Below, piece after piece: positions 25,814-34,344 of a stretch of DNA of 48,791 nt. This stretch comes from an uncultured bacterium. Lineage in GTDB: Bacteria > Desulfobacterota > Binatia > HRBIN30 > CADEER01. The notes below the pieces were generated by a model, which was not told the DNA's origin, ran no database searches, and saw only the letters and a list, made by a program, of their open reading frames with translations. The translations under genes and the position numbers were made by a program. The stretch's first letter is position 1; each line of letters begins with the position of its first letter. The stretch lies in NCBI GenBank assembly GCA_902826395.1, contig CADEER010000023.1, positions 1 to 48,791 on the forward strand. Direction: 5' to 3'.

Positions 25814-25964
25814 GCGGCGATTCGATCACGGACCCGGGGCTCTGCCAATTCTCACCCGCTTCCGATTTCGTCGCCGAGGCCGCGGTGATAGAGGCCGTCC
25901 GCGATTAATAGTGCACCGGACCGGCGTTCGCCGCGGTGGCCGGGATTGTGAAGGAGCAGAGTCG

Positions 25965-26987
25965 ATGAAGAGTACCAGTGTTAGCCTATGGATCTGGTTG
26001 TCGGTGGCGGGCGCCGTTGCGGTGGGCGCGGCAACGCCCGAGCGGGTGACGGTTGATACATTTGCCCGGGCGGAGACGGACAACTACTTCGCAAAGTTCG
26101 CGAAAGCGGGTGCGCTCGGAGCTTTCGTGCACGAACGCGAGGTGGTGTCGGTCGACAAGCAGACGGTCGTGCGGATGAATCGAGATACGCTCTATTCAGA
26201 GGCGCTGTTCGATCTCGATGCCGGACCGGTGACGATCACGCTGCCCGCCGCCCACAATCGCTTCATGGCGCTGCAGGTCATCGACCAGGACCACTACACA
26301 CCGCACGTGGTGTATGCGCCGAGCACCCTGACCTTGCGCCGGGAGGAGATCGGTACGCGCTACGTCGCGGCTCTGGTCCGCACGTTCCTCGATCCCAACG
26401 ACCCGGCCGATGTCGAGGCCGCGCATGCTCTGCAAGATGCGATCGCGATCGAACAATCCGCAAAGGGCAGCTTCGATGCGCCGAGTTGGGACCCGGCGTC
26501 GCTCGGTGCCATTCGCGGCGCCTTGAATGCCCTCGCGGCCGCCAACGGCGGTCTCGATGCGCGGCGCATGTTTGGCCGCAAGGAGGCGGTCGATCCGATT
26601 CAGCACCTCATCGGTACGGCGGCAGGGTGGGGCGGGAATCCCTACGAGACGGCGATGTACACGGGCGTCGTGCCGCCTCAGAACGACGGCAAGACGCCAT
26701 ATCGCCTGACGGTCAAAGACGTGCCGGTGGACGGCTTCTGGTCGGTCAGCGTCTACAACGCAGGGGGCTTCTTTCAGAAGAACGCCGCCAACGCCTACGC
26801 CGTGAACAACGTCACCGCCAAACCCAATGCGGACGGCTCGGTGACGATCCATTTCGGCGGCGACGAGAATGCCTCCAACTACCTGCCGATCACTCCCGGA
26901 TGGAACTACCTCTTTCGCCTATACCGGCCGCGACAGGAGTTGATCGACGGCACCTGGAAGCTGCCCGAGGCGGAGGTGGCGCAGTGA
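25965..26987 (+). CDS. DUF1254/DUF1214 domain exported protein
   Basis: 340 residues from ATG 25965, with AAGGAG eight bases upstream; a longer open frame from 25803 is not credible because it overlaps the lhr start. MKSTSVSLWIWLSVAGAVAVGAA is a signal peptide. The DUF1254 half shows TDNYFAKFAKAGALGAFVHEREV, MNRDTLYSEALFDLDAGPVTITLP and RFMALQVIDQDHYTPHV. The DUF1214 half has YRLTVKDVPVDGFWSVSVYNAGGFFQKN and FGGDENASNYLPITPGWNYLFRLYRP. The molecular function of these domains is not established. It is monocistronic, with a 275-base gap afterwards. Confidence 0.88.
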   Translation: MKSTSVSLWIWLSVAGAVAVGAATPERVTVDTFARAETDNYFAKFAKAGALGAFVHEREVVSVDKQTVVRMNRDTLYSEALFDLDAGPVTITLPAAHNRFMALQVIDQDHYTPHVVYAPSTLTLRREEIGTRYVAALVRTFLDPNDPADVEAAHALQDAIAIEQSAKGSFDAPSWDPASLGAIRGALNALAAANGGLDARRMFGRKEAVDPIQHLIGTAAGWGGNPYETAMYTGVVPPQNDGKTPYRLTVKDVPVDGFWSVSVYNAGGFFQKNAANAYAVNNVTAKPNADGSVTIHFGGDENASNYLPITPGWNYLFRLYRPRQELIDGTWKLPEAEVAQ

Positions 26988-27035
26988 AGATCTCGGCGGC
27001 CGCGTGTCTACCGGCAAGCGCGGGATGCCGCTTCA

Positions 27036-27050
27036 CTCGGATCGTCCGAG
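27036..27050 (+). terminator. Weak hairpin after the DUF1254 gene
   Basis: CTCGGA-TCG-TCCGAG is a 6-bp stem with a three-base loop about 50 bases downstream of the stop codon. No T-run follows. Nothing else structured was seen in the 275-base gap before the regulator gene. Confidence 0.25.
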
Positions 27051-27262
27051 GGTGAGGGTCAATGCGCATCGCTTCGTCGGAGAGGTGAGGCGGCGCGCTG
27101 CGGTCTGGCTGCGTTCCCGCTAAACGCTTCCGCGGTCGCCGCTCAGCCGTCAGGACGGGTACTCGCAACGACGATCGCGCGCTGAAGGATCGCTGAGTCG
27201 GCGCGCGGTACCTCAATCGCAGTGCTGTATCGGCATTCGGTCTCGGGTATACGGGCGTCGGC

Positions 27263-30208
27263 ATGATGAGGCAGATCCGCTTTGCGAGCTTCCGTCTCGA
27301 TCTGGCGGCCGAATGTCTGTGGCGCGGTGACGTCCAGATTCCGCTGCGTCCGAAAACGCTGGCCGTGCTGCGTCATCTGGCCGAGCGCCCAGGCGAGCTG
27401 GTCACGCGCGACGAGTTGCTCGACTCGGTTTGGGCCGGCACCTTCGTCAGCGCGGAGCTGCCGCGCATCTCCATCCGCGAGCTACGCATTGCGCTCGGCG
27501 ACGACGCCCGCGCGCCGCGTTTCATCGAGACGGTATCGCAGCGCGGTTACCGCTTCATTGCAGCGGTCGACGACGACGCCGGGCACGATCTGAGCGAAGG
27601 CTCTGTCGCGACACTCTCCGCGCGGCAGGCCGCGCGCGGTCGTGCCGCCAGTGCGCGTATCGTCGGGCGCGACACCGAGTCGGCGAAGCTGGAGCGATAC
27701 GGGGCGCGGGCCAGTCGCGGCTCAGGGCGGGTCGTCTTCGTCACCGGCGAGCTCGGTATCGGCAAGACGACGCTGATCGAGGCTGCGGTGCATCGCATTT
27801 CGGGCATGGCGACCGAAGCCATGCCGGTGTGGGTCGCGCGCGGACAGTGTGTCGAGTCGCGCGGCCCGGTCGAGCCGTATCAGGCGGTGTTGGACGCGCT
27901 CGAGCAGTTGGCCGAGCTCGCCGGTCACGAGCTGATGGCGGATTGGCTGTCGCGCTGCGCGCCGCTCTGGAAGGCGCACCTGCCGGCCTTCGCGGGCGAC
28001 TCCGGTGTTGGGGCGCTCCCTGCCGGCGCCGGCGGAGCGCGGATGCGGCGCGAGCTTCTGCTGTTGCTCGAAGGGCTGGCGACCTCGAGGCTGGTGGTGA
28101 TCGTCCTCGAGGATCTGCACTGGAGCGACGACGCGACAGTCGACCTCATCGGCGCGCTCGCTACTCGCGCTCGGCCGGCGCGCCTGTTGACGATCGGCTC
28201 ATTCCGGCCGATCGAGGCGGCGGCGCAGGCACATCCGGTGCTGTCGGCGTGCAATGAGCTGCTGCGCAAGCGCGAGGCCTCCGAGCTCGCGCTCGCCCCG
28301 CTCGACGCTGCCGCTGTGCTGACTTACTGTCGCCGTCGCTTCGGTGCCGATCTGGACGCGAGCGTCGGTGAGTTCGTCCGGGCGCGCAGTGAGGGAAACC
28401 CCTTCGCGATGGTGGCCACCGCCGACCTTCTGGCGCGGGACGGTGGGATGGTTCACACGCCCCGCGGCTGGGCGGTACGCGCCACCGACACCGACCCCAT
28501 CGTCATCCCGGACACCTTGCGCGCCGTGGCCGAACGCCAACTCTCGCAGCTCGGCGCCGACGAGATCGAGCTCATCGAGGCCGCCAGCGTCGCCGGCGCG
28601 GAGTTCTCCAGCCAGTGTGTCGCCGCGGCGCTCGAGCGAGATCTGGCGGATGTCGACGAGCGATGCACGAGATTGGCGCGCCAGGGACGATTTCTGCGCG
28701 ACGACGGCGTCGCCACCTGGAGTGACGGCACCATCGCGGGCGCCTTCGGCTTCGTCCACATCATGTACCGGGAAGTATTGTACGGGCGCTTGCCCGCGGT
28801 GCGCCGTGCGCTGTGGCACAGGCGGATCGGGGCTCGCCTGCTGGACGGCGGTGTCTCGGGCTCGGACGCTGCGGCACGGCTGGCGTTCCATTTCGAGCGC
28901 GGCGGTGAGTTCGCGCTCGCCGTCGACTTCCATCGGCGCGCCGCGGAAGCGGCGGCGGCGCGTTTCGCGCCGCGCGCGGTCGCGACCTCGCTGTTGCGAG
29001 CGCTCGCCATGTTGGAGCGCCTGGAGCCGACCGACGAAGTGCTGCGCACGGAGCTCGTATTGCAGAATGCCCTCGGTCAGGCGCACCAAGCGACCACTGG
29101 TCTTGCGGCGCCCGCGGCGGACGCCGCTTTTCGCAGGGCGCGCGAGTTGGCGCGGCAGCTCGCTTCCGGCGACGAAGTGCCGGCCGTGCTCTTTGGGCTG
29201 TTTGGTGTCCACCTCTCGCGCGGCGAGCTCTCCGCGGCGCGAGAGATATCGACACAGATGTTGCTGGTCGGCCGCCGCAGCCAACGCCCCGGGCTGCGCT
29301 ACGCGGGGCATCTCGGCGAGGGTATTGCCCAGACACATCTCGGTGAGCTGCGGCAGGCGCGACGGCATCTCGGTCAGGCGGTGCGACTCTACCCGCAAGC
29401 GTTGGGCTCCTCGCCGTTGCACCCGGGGGTGCCGGCCCTCTGCTACACGGCGCGGGTGGCCTTTCATCTCGGTCGTATCGGGCAGGCGCGTCGATACGCG
29501 GAGCGGGCGCGCGGCCTGGCGAGGGAGACTGGAAATCCCGTCGACCAGGGATGGGCGCTGCAGCTCTCCGGCGTCCTGGCGATCTACCTGCGAGAGCTGG
29601 AGTCGGCCGCGGAGATGGGCGCCGCGCTGGTCGAGGTGGCCGAGCGCAACGGCTTGGAGATGTTCGCGCGAGTCGGGTGCATGCAAAACGGCTGGGCGCG
29701 CGTATGGCTGGAGGGCGAAGCGGCCGTCGTGGGGGCGATGCGCGAAGCGTTCACCTGGGACGGCCTGGGGCAGCACTCCGCCGCGTTCGTCGTTGCGGAT
29801 GCCAGCGTGAGGATCGGCGATCGGGATGCCGCGCTCGCGGTGATCGATCGCGCTCTCGAGCTCGAGATCGAAGAGCGTCTCGACCGCCCGGAGCTGCTGC
29901 GCCTGCGCGGCGAGATCCTGCTTGCCGACGGGCCGCAGGGCTTCGCGGCGGCGGAGGCCAGTTTGCAGGACGCGATCGCCGAGGCGCGCGCCATGGGCAG
30001 TCGCATGTTCGAGCTGCGAGCGGCGCTCGGCCTGGCGCGTCTTTGCGCCGTCCGCAATCAGCGCCTGCGCGCGCGCCGCTTGATCGAACCGCTCGTCCGC
30101 TCGCTCCGCGCCGGCGGTAGCAGCGCCGACCTGTTGGCTGCGCGCGACCTGCTGGAGACACTGGGTCAGGGCCCGCCAAGGCGCCGGGCATCGCCGCGCG
30201 CGGTGTGA
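27263..30208 (+). CDS. Winged-helix / AAA ATPase / TPR-like transcriptional regulator
   Basis: 981 residues. Residues 1-105 form an OmpR/CadC-type winged helix (FRLDLAAECLWRGDVQIPLRPKTLAVLRHLAERPGELVTRDELLDSVW, ending FIETVSQRGYRFIAAV). A linker leads to an AAA_16-type NTPase with Walker A GELGIGKT (162-169) and Walker B LVVIVLEDLHWSDD. The C-terminal half is helical and repeat-rich (AARLAFHFERGGEFALAVDFHRRAAEAAA, then stacked TPR-like units to the end). This layout is common in large ligand-sensing activators that pair a CadC-like DNA-binding domain with a STAND-type module. Target genes are unknown. Its stop codon directly abuts the stop of the convergent secreted-protein gene at 30209. Confidence 0.88.
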   Translation: MMRQIRFASFRLDLAAECLWRGDVQIPLRPKTLAVLRHLAERPGELVTRDELLDSVWAGTFVSAELPRISIRELRIALGDDARAPRFIETVSQRGYRFIAAVDDDAGHDLSEGSVATLSARQAARGRAASARIVGRDTESAKLERYGARASRGSGRVVFVTGELGIGKTTLIEAAVHRISGMATEAMPVWVARGQCVESRGPVEPYQAVLDALEQLAELAGHELMADWLSRCAPLWKAHLPAFAGDSGVGALPAGAGGARMRRELLLLLEGLATSRLVVIVLEDLHWSDDATVDLIGALATRARPARLLTIGSFRPIEAAAQAHPVLSACNELLRKREASELALAPLDAAAVLTYCRRRFGADLDASVGEFVRARSEGNPFAMVATADLLARDGGMVHTPRGWAVRATDTDPIVIPDTLRAVAERQLSQLGADEIELIEAASVAGAEFSSQCVAAALERDLADVDERCTRLARQGRFLRDDGVATWSDGTIAGAFGFVHIMYREVLYGRLPAVRRALWHRRIGARLLDGGVSGSDAAARLAFHFERGGEFALAVDFHRRAAEAAAARFAPRAVATSLLRALAMLERLEPTDEVLRTELVLQNALGQAHQATTGLAAPAADAAFRRARELARQLASGDEVPAVLFGLFGVHLSRGELSAAREISTQMLLVGRRSQRPGLRYAGHLGEGIAQTHLGELRQARRHLGQAVRLYPQALGSSPLHPGVPALCYTARVAFHLGRIGQARRYAERARGLARETGNPVDQGWALQLSGVLAIYLRELESAAEMGAALVEVAERNGLEMFARVGCMQNGWARVWLEGEAAVVGAMREAFTWDGLGQHSAAFVVADASVRIGDRDAALAVIDRALELEIEERLDRPELLRLRGEILLADGPQGFAAAEASLQDAIAEARAMGSRMFELRAALGLARLCAVRNQRLRARRLIEPLVRSLRAGGSSADLLAARDLLETLGQGPPRRRASPRAV

Positions 30209-30676
30209 TCACAGGCAGTCGGGGAGCGCGCCGACGTGGCGCTCGACGGCGAGCGCCGCGCGCGGTTGCCCGGCCAGGGTGTTGGAGCTGAACGAAGCCT
30301 GCAGGAAGCGGTGCCTGACGGAGTTGTCCGGCGGGTTCAGGTCGATGGCGCAGGTGACGGTGGTCGCCGGTGAGGTAGTCAGCGCGACCGCCGAGGCGTG
30401 AGCGCCGGGCTCGATCACCAGGTCAGCGGCGCCCAGCGGCGTGCAGTCGCGATCTCGAATGACGACGTTGACGTGAGCGGTGGCTGTCGCATGCAGATTG
30501 TGGACGGCGCACTCGACGCTGACCAGGCCGCTTGCCAGCGCCGGGACGACGCGCAGCGGGGCAGAGACGAGATAACCCGACCCGGCGGCGGCGGGCGAGC
30601 TCACCGCCGTGAGAGTCAGAGCGAGGCAGACGACGGATGTTGCCGTCCGCCGAAGTGCTGCACCGCAGCGGCTCAT
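30209..30676 (-). CDS. Small secreted protein, tandem paralogue B
   Basis: 155 residues from ATG 30676, whose ATGA overlaps the stop of the upstream paralogue; ATG 30685 would add three residues. Signal peptide RRTATSVVCLALTLTAVSSPAAA. The mature part starts AGSGYLVSAPL and contains SVECAVHNLHATATAHVNVVIRDRDC, TVTCAIDLNPPDNSVRHRFLQASFSS and a C-terminal Cys (PDCL); four conserved Cys suggest disulfides. It shares this plan with its neighbour and is its tandem duplicate. I do not recognise the family. The open frame continues far upstream out of register through the neighbouring genes, but that part is not real. Confidence 0.72.
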   Translation of the reverse strand: MSRCGAALRRTATSVVCLALTLTAVSSPAAAGSGYLVSAPLRVVPALASGLVSVECAVHNLHATATAHVNVVIRDRDCTPLGAADLVIEPGAHASAVALTTSPATTVTCAIDLNPPDNSVRHRFLQASFSSNTLAGQPRAALAVERHVGALPDCL

Positions 30677-31095
30677 GGCAGGCATTGCGTGAACGAACTC
30701 TGGTAGTGGCTCACCGGAAGCGCCGCCGTCGGTTGGCCCCCGGCGTCGAGCGCGCTGAACGAAGCGACCAGCTTGCTGCGCGCCACCGAGTTGTCCGGTG
30801 AGGTCAAGTCGATGACGCAGGTCGCGCTTCCGGGGCTCAGAGGGAGGTCCGCCGCGTCGTGCTCGCCGGGGGCGATGTTCATGGCGTACGACAGACGGTT
30901 GCAGGATGCGTCGTACACGTACGCGGTCAGGATCGCATTCTTCGTCGGATGTGCATTGACGACGGCGCACTCCACTCGCCCGCTCGCAGACGACAGAGGC
31001 GCCGAGATGAGATACCCGGATCCCGCCTGGGCGGACGTCGCCGTCGCGGCGACGACCAGAGTCACGGCGACTGCCTGTATCGTTGTAGATTTCAT
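30673..31095 (-). CDS. Small secreted protein, tandem paralogue A
   Basis: 140 residues from ATG 31095, with GGAGG five bases upstream. MKSTTIQAVAVTLVVAATATSAQA is a signal peptide. The mature part begins AGSGYLISAPL and continues VECAVVNAHPTKNAILTAYVYDASC, then TCVIDLTSPDNSVARSKLVASFSALDAGGQPTAALPV and an end of TQCLP. The same four Cys and the blocks AGSGYL.SAPL, VECAV.N and PDNSV are present in paralogue B. Exported function is unknown; a beta-sandwich fold is likely from the alternating strands. It overlaps paralogue B by four bases and follows the beta-helix gene by about 75 bases, so the three are probably cotranscribed. Confidence 0.74.
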   Translation of the reverse strand: MKSTTIQAVAVTLVVAATATSAQAGSGYLISAPLSSASGRVECAVVNAHPTKNAILTAYVYDASCNRLSYAMNIAPGEHDAADLPLSPGSATCVIDLTSPDNSVARSKLVASFSALDAGGQPTAALPVSHYQSSFTQCLP

Positions 31096-31172
31096 GAAAC
31101 CTCCGTTCTGCTTGGCGGAAGACGTGCGCCACCGCTCGTTTCGGGCCGGGTGGAGCTTTCGGAGCTCGTCGC

Positions 31173-32393
31173 TCATGGACAAACGACCCCGGCGCACAGG
31201 TTGTCGCCGATCGCGACGCCGCCGCTGATACCGGCGGAGCCGAGGACGTTGTTCGAATATCCGTCGGTGGCATGCATGCGCAGCTCGTCGGAGAGATTGC
31301 CGGCCGCGGTGTTGCCGGTGATGAGGTTGGGGCCGACACCGGAGCCATCGATCCCGTCGCCGTGGTTTCCGCGCGAGGTGCAGCCGGTGACGGTGCTGTT
31401 GGTGACGCGGATTCCGTCGCCGCCGTTGTTGTAGGTGGCGCAGTTGCTGATCGTAGCCCAACTCGCGGTGATGCCGTTGCTGCCGTTGTGCTGGGCCACG
31501 GAGTCACGCACCAAACCGATGTCGATGCCGATTCCGCCGCTGCCGTTGTTTACCGCGGTGCAGCCGGCGACCAGAGCGCCGCTGCCGGCGTGGATGCCCG
31601 TGCCGCCGTTGCGTCCGGCGACGATGTCGACGATCTGCGGTCCCTGGTACGAGCTGCCGAAGATGTCGACGCCGGCGTCGCCCATGCCGCTGATGCGTCC
31701 GTTGCGGACGACGAGGCGGTACTTGCCGTTGCCCTGGACGCCGTCGCCGGTGCCCGTCACGGTGCCCGTCAGCCGCGGGCCGAGGATCGCGAAGCCGTTC
31801 AGGTCGACGGCGACGTCGTCGGAGGTGATATCGATCGCCGTGACGTTCTCGGGCGACGGCTCGCCGCGCACGTCGAGATCGGTCGCCAGCCGATAACTGC
31901 CGGGCTGGCTGATCGTCACCGGGAACCCCGGCGCATCGCCGACAGTCACACCGCCGATCAGCGCCCTCTCCTGGGTGATGACGATCGGGCCGTCGGCGCC
32001 GCCGGCCAGCACCGCGCATCCCTTCTTGATGTACGCGACGCAAGGCGGATCGCCGCTCTCGTCACCGACGTAGACCGCGCATCCGGCCGGCGCCGTGCGG
32101 GCCGCGTTGCTGGTCGGCTCGGCGAGCGTGCAGTCTTTCAGAGTGTCGCCGTCCTGGCACGCCCCGACATCGAAGAAGGCGAACGGCGTCGAGTCCGCGG
32201 ACGGCCCCCAACTGGGAGCACCGGTGACATCCGAAGCGGAAACTTCCACCGCGCCGGTCTTTGTGTCCAGCTTCGCCTTGCATGCGCTCACCGCCGCGTG
32301 GGCGGCCGGGCCGCATACCAGAATTACCGGCACGATCGCGGCGGCGACCCGCGACAGCGCCCTCGAAACGAGTCTCTCTCGATCAATCGTCAT
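31173..32393 (-). CDS. Secreted right-handed beta-helix repeat protein
   Basis: 406 residues from ATG 32393 (a second upstream ATG would add four). Signal peptide RALSRVAAAIVPVILVCGPAAHA. After about 140 residues with several Cys, the chain becomes stacked beta-helix coils: ENVTAIDITSDDVAVDLNGFAI, GDGVQGNGKYRLVVRNGRISGMGDAGVDIFG, GGTGIHAGSGALVAGCTAVNNGSGGIGIDIG, SNGITASWATISNCATYNNGGDGIRVTNSTVTGCTSRGNHGDGI and LITGNTAAGNLSDELRM. These are the PbH1-type repeats of polysaccharide-binding or -cleaving proteins. No catalytic residues can be assigned. Leads the run of secreted-protein genes on this strand. Confidence 0.85.
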   Translation of the reverse strand: MTIDRERLVSRALSRVAAAIVPVILVCGPAAHAAVSACKAKLDTKTGAVEVSASDVTGAPSWGPSADSTPFAFFDVGACQDGDTLKDCTLAEPTSNAARTAPAGCAVYVGDESGDPPCVAYIKKGCAVLAGGADGPIVITQERALIGGVTVGDAPGFPVTISQPGSYRLATDLDVRGEPSPENVTAIDITSDDVAVDLNGFAILGPRLTGTVTGTGDGVQGNGKYRLVVRNGRISGMGDAGVDIFGSSYQGPQIVDIVAGRNGGTGIHAGSGALVAGCTAVNNGSGGIGIDIGLVRDSVAQHNGSNGITASWATISNCATYNNGGDGIRVTNSTVTGCTSRGNHGDGIDGSGVGPNLITGNTAAGNLSDELRMHATDGYSNNVLGSAGISGGVAIGDNLCAGVVCP

Positions 32394-32427
32394 GGCCGCG
32401 AGCATAGCCCGCGTCGCGGCACCGCCG

Positions 32428-32445
32428 GCGTAAAGGCTGCGTAAA
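32428..32445. promoter_or_regulatory. GCGTAAA direct repeat with 11-bp period upstream of the beta-helix gene
   Basis: GCGTAAAggctGCGTAAA holds two identical heptamers 11 bases apart, about 35 bases before the start of the beta-helix gene. Tandem sites one helical turn apart are typical of OmpR/PhoB-type winged-helix regulators. No matching response regulator is nearby, so the binder is unknown. Confidence 0.35.
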
Positions 32446-32510
32446 ATCTCGCGAGCAGAGTCGCCACGGTGCCGCTGGCCAAGCGCGGCGTCTCAGGTTG
32501 GGGCTTCGAC

Positions 32511-32990
32511 TCAAACTGGCTCGGCAGATCGAAGTCGCCTTCGTACTCCTGCGCCCATCAGCGCGGTCAGCGCGAGCCCCATCGCGGCGACCCCTGTCGT
32601 GGACATAATGGGAATGGCCGTGGGATCGTCGACGCATTCGTAGAGGAACCCGGGGTTTGCGCCGTCGATGCACTCCGCTGCGGTCGTCGTCTTGTAAGTG
32701 CACCACGGTCCCTCTGGGTCGGAGCCGTTGCACCCACTCAGATTTCGGAAGGTCGCCCCATCCCAGCATACGGCGCTCGTTGCGGGGGAGCCTTCTCCAC
32801 AGCGGACGGGGTTTGGAATCGAGCTGCCCGCAGTGCAGGGACCGACATCGGTGCCTGCGCAGTCACGCCCTGCGGCTACGAGCTTCCATGTCCCGCCGAG
32901 GGCCACGGTCGCCGTTCCGAACAGCATTACAGCAACGATCAAGCTTCTCAGGGCAACCGCCACGCGGCGATCAGAGCGAGCGCATTCCAT
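32511..32990 (-). CDS. Small Cys-rich secreted protein with IPTL-CTERM-like tail
   Basis: 159 residues from ATG 32990, with AGGAGG five bases upstream. An N-terminal signal segment (ALRSLIVAVMLFGTATVALG) precedes a Cys-rich middle with at least seven Cys (DCAGTDVGPC, VRCGEG, VCWDG, LSGCNG, PWCTYK, AECIDG, YECVDD). The C-terminus is AIPIMSTTGVAAMGLALTALMGAGVRRRLR, a short motif, a hydrophobic helix and a basic run, as in IPTL-CTERM exosortase-type signals. It is therefore likely to be exported, processed and anchored or released at the envelope. The function of the Cys-rich part is unknown. Confidence 0.68.
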   Translation of the reverse strand: MECARSDRRVAVALRSLIVAVMLFGTATVALGGTWKLVAAGRDCAGTDVGPCTAGSSIPNPVRCGEGSPATSAVCWDGATFRNLSGCNGSDPEGPWCTYKTTTAAECIDGANPGFLYECVDDPTAIPIMSTTGVAAMGLALTALMGAGVRRRLRSAEPV

Positions 32991-33041
32991 GAATCCTCCT
33001 CGGTGGTGTCGGCGAACTCGCACTGAGTATGGCGCGGCAGC

Positions 33042-34106
33042 TCAGCGCGCAGCCAACAATGCGTCGCGGATAGCGAACCAAGCCGGCTTTGGCTGGAAGG
33101 CTTCGTCGAATGGCAGAGGCGCGCCCTCGACGCCGAAGAACTCCTCGATCCACGAATGGGCGTCGCTGATGCCCCACGTCGTGATGCCGCGACAAGCCGG
33201 TCGCTCGAAACACGCCGAGGCGATGTCGCGGTAGATAGCCGCCTGCGCATCGAGGTCGATCGGCGGCGTCATCGTCACGTCGATCTCGGTGATCTCGACT
33301 TCGAGGCCGAGCGCGGCAAAACGGTCAATCGTGGCTGCGATGTCGGCGCGGCTCGGCTCGTAGGTCGGGTCGAAGGGCGGCGTTATGTGGCCCTGGAAAC
33401 CGACGCCGTGCAGCGGTGCGCCGGCCTCGAGCAGACCGCGGGCCAGCTCGTAGAAGAAGTCCTGCTTCGACCCTGGCTCCATCACGGAGAAGTCGTTGAT
33501 GTAGAGCTTGGCGTCCGGGTCGGCGGCATGCGCCAGCTCCAGCGCTTCGCGAATGTAGTCGGCACCGAGGAGCTCGCTGAAGACGTACGACTCGATGCCG
33601 TCGCCGTTCACACCCGGACTACCGGTGAAGGTGATCGGCTCGTTGACGACATCGTACTGCTCGATGCGACCGCGGTAGCGGCTCACCAGGGCGGTGATGT
33701 GCTCAGCCATGATCGCCCGCAGCTCCGCGGCGGAAGCGGCGCTTCTGACGTAGTCGGGCAGCGCCAAGCGCCCCCACACCAACGGATGGCCGCGCACCCG
33801 CAGGCCGGCCGATTCGGCTACCGCAACGGCGTCGTCGGCGGCCGTGAAGTCGAACTCGCCGCGCCGCGGCTCGCTCTGCGTCCAGTACAGCGGCGCGGTG
33901 AGCGAGTTGTAATCCCGCACCACGGTGGCGCGGAACTCGGGAGTATGGCTGCCCTCGACGAAGCCCGCGCCGACATAGACACCGCGCTCGCTCGCGAGGT
34001 CTCCGACCGTGGGCGGCGCACCGTCGTCGTCGGAGCCGCAGGCGCCGAGCCAAGTCAGGGCCAAGCAAATAGAAGCGATGAACGGGAGTTTGTGCCGGCA
34101 GGACAT
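33042..34106 (-). CDS. GH10 endo-1,4-beta-xylanase, predicted lipoprotein
   Basis: 354 residues. A lipoprotein signal peptide ends in LGAC (Cys23). The GH10 barrel follows with RGHPLVWG, the acid/base Glu156 in DVVNEPI and the nucleophile Glu274 in EITEIDV, and the C-terminal TTWGISDAHSW. Both catalytic glutamates are present, so it should hydrolyse xylan or a related beta-1,4-glycan at the cell surface. There is no separate carbohydrate-binding module. The gene precedes the Cys-rich and beta-helix genes on the same strand, together forming a set of exported proteins that could act on plant-type polysaccharide. It sits about 240 bases downstream of the amidohydrolase. Confidence 0.93.
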   Translation of the reverse strand: MSCRHKLPFIASICLALTWLGACGSDDDGAPPTVGDLASERGVYVGAGFVEGSHTPEFRATVVRDYNSLTAPLYWTQSEPRRGEFDFTAADDAVAVAESAGLRVRGHPLVWGRLALPDYVRSAASAAELRAIMAEHITALVSRYRGRIEQYDVVNEPITFTGSPGVNGDGIESYVFSELLGADYIREALELAHAADPDAKLYINDFSVMEPGSKQDFFYELARGLLEAGAPLHGVGFQGHITPPFDPTYEPSRADIAATIDRFAALGLEVEITEIDVTMTPPIDLDAQAAIYRDIASACFERPACRGITTWGISDAHSWIEEFFGVEGAPLPFDEAFQPKPAWFAIRDALLAAR

Positions 34107-34344
34107 GGGATACTCTTTTCCAACTCTGCCTGAGGGCTCGGGAAGGCAGAGTCAAGAGCGACGAGTCGGTCGCAAACCCGAGGCCTCCCCCCGGGCCCGT
34201 TGGTTTACTTCCAGGCCACGGATGGTGCTGTGCCGCAAATTCCCGGAGCGTGGCAGTGATCCGATCGAGGAGTGAATTTTGCGATCCGTGCCGACCGTCG
34301 GTCCTCTTCTGGCGCGTGGCGCCATCTGGACCGTGGTGAACGTC

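Noticed and set aside
30686-31507. Open frame continuing upstream of paralogue B at 30209-30676
   Set aside because: It runs out of register through paralogue A and the beta-helix gene and has low-complexity Thr/Pro/Ala/Arg sequence; the real start is at 30676 (or 30685).
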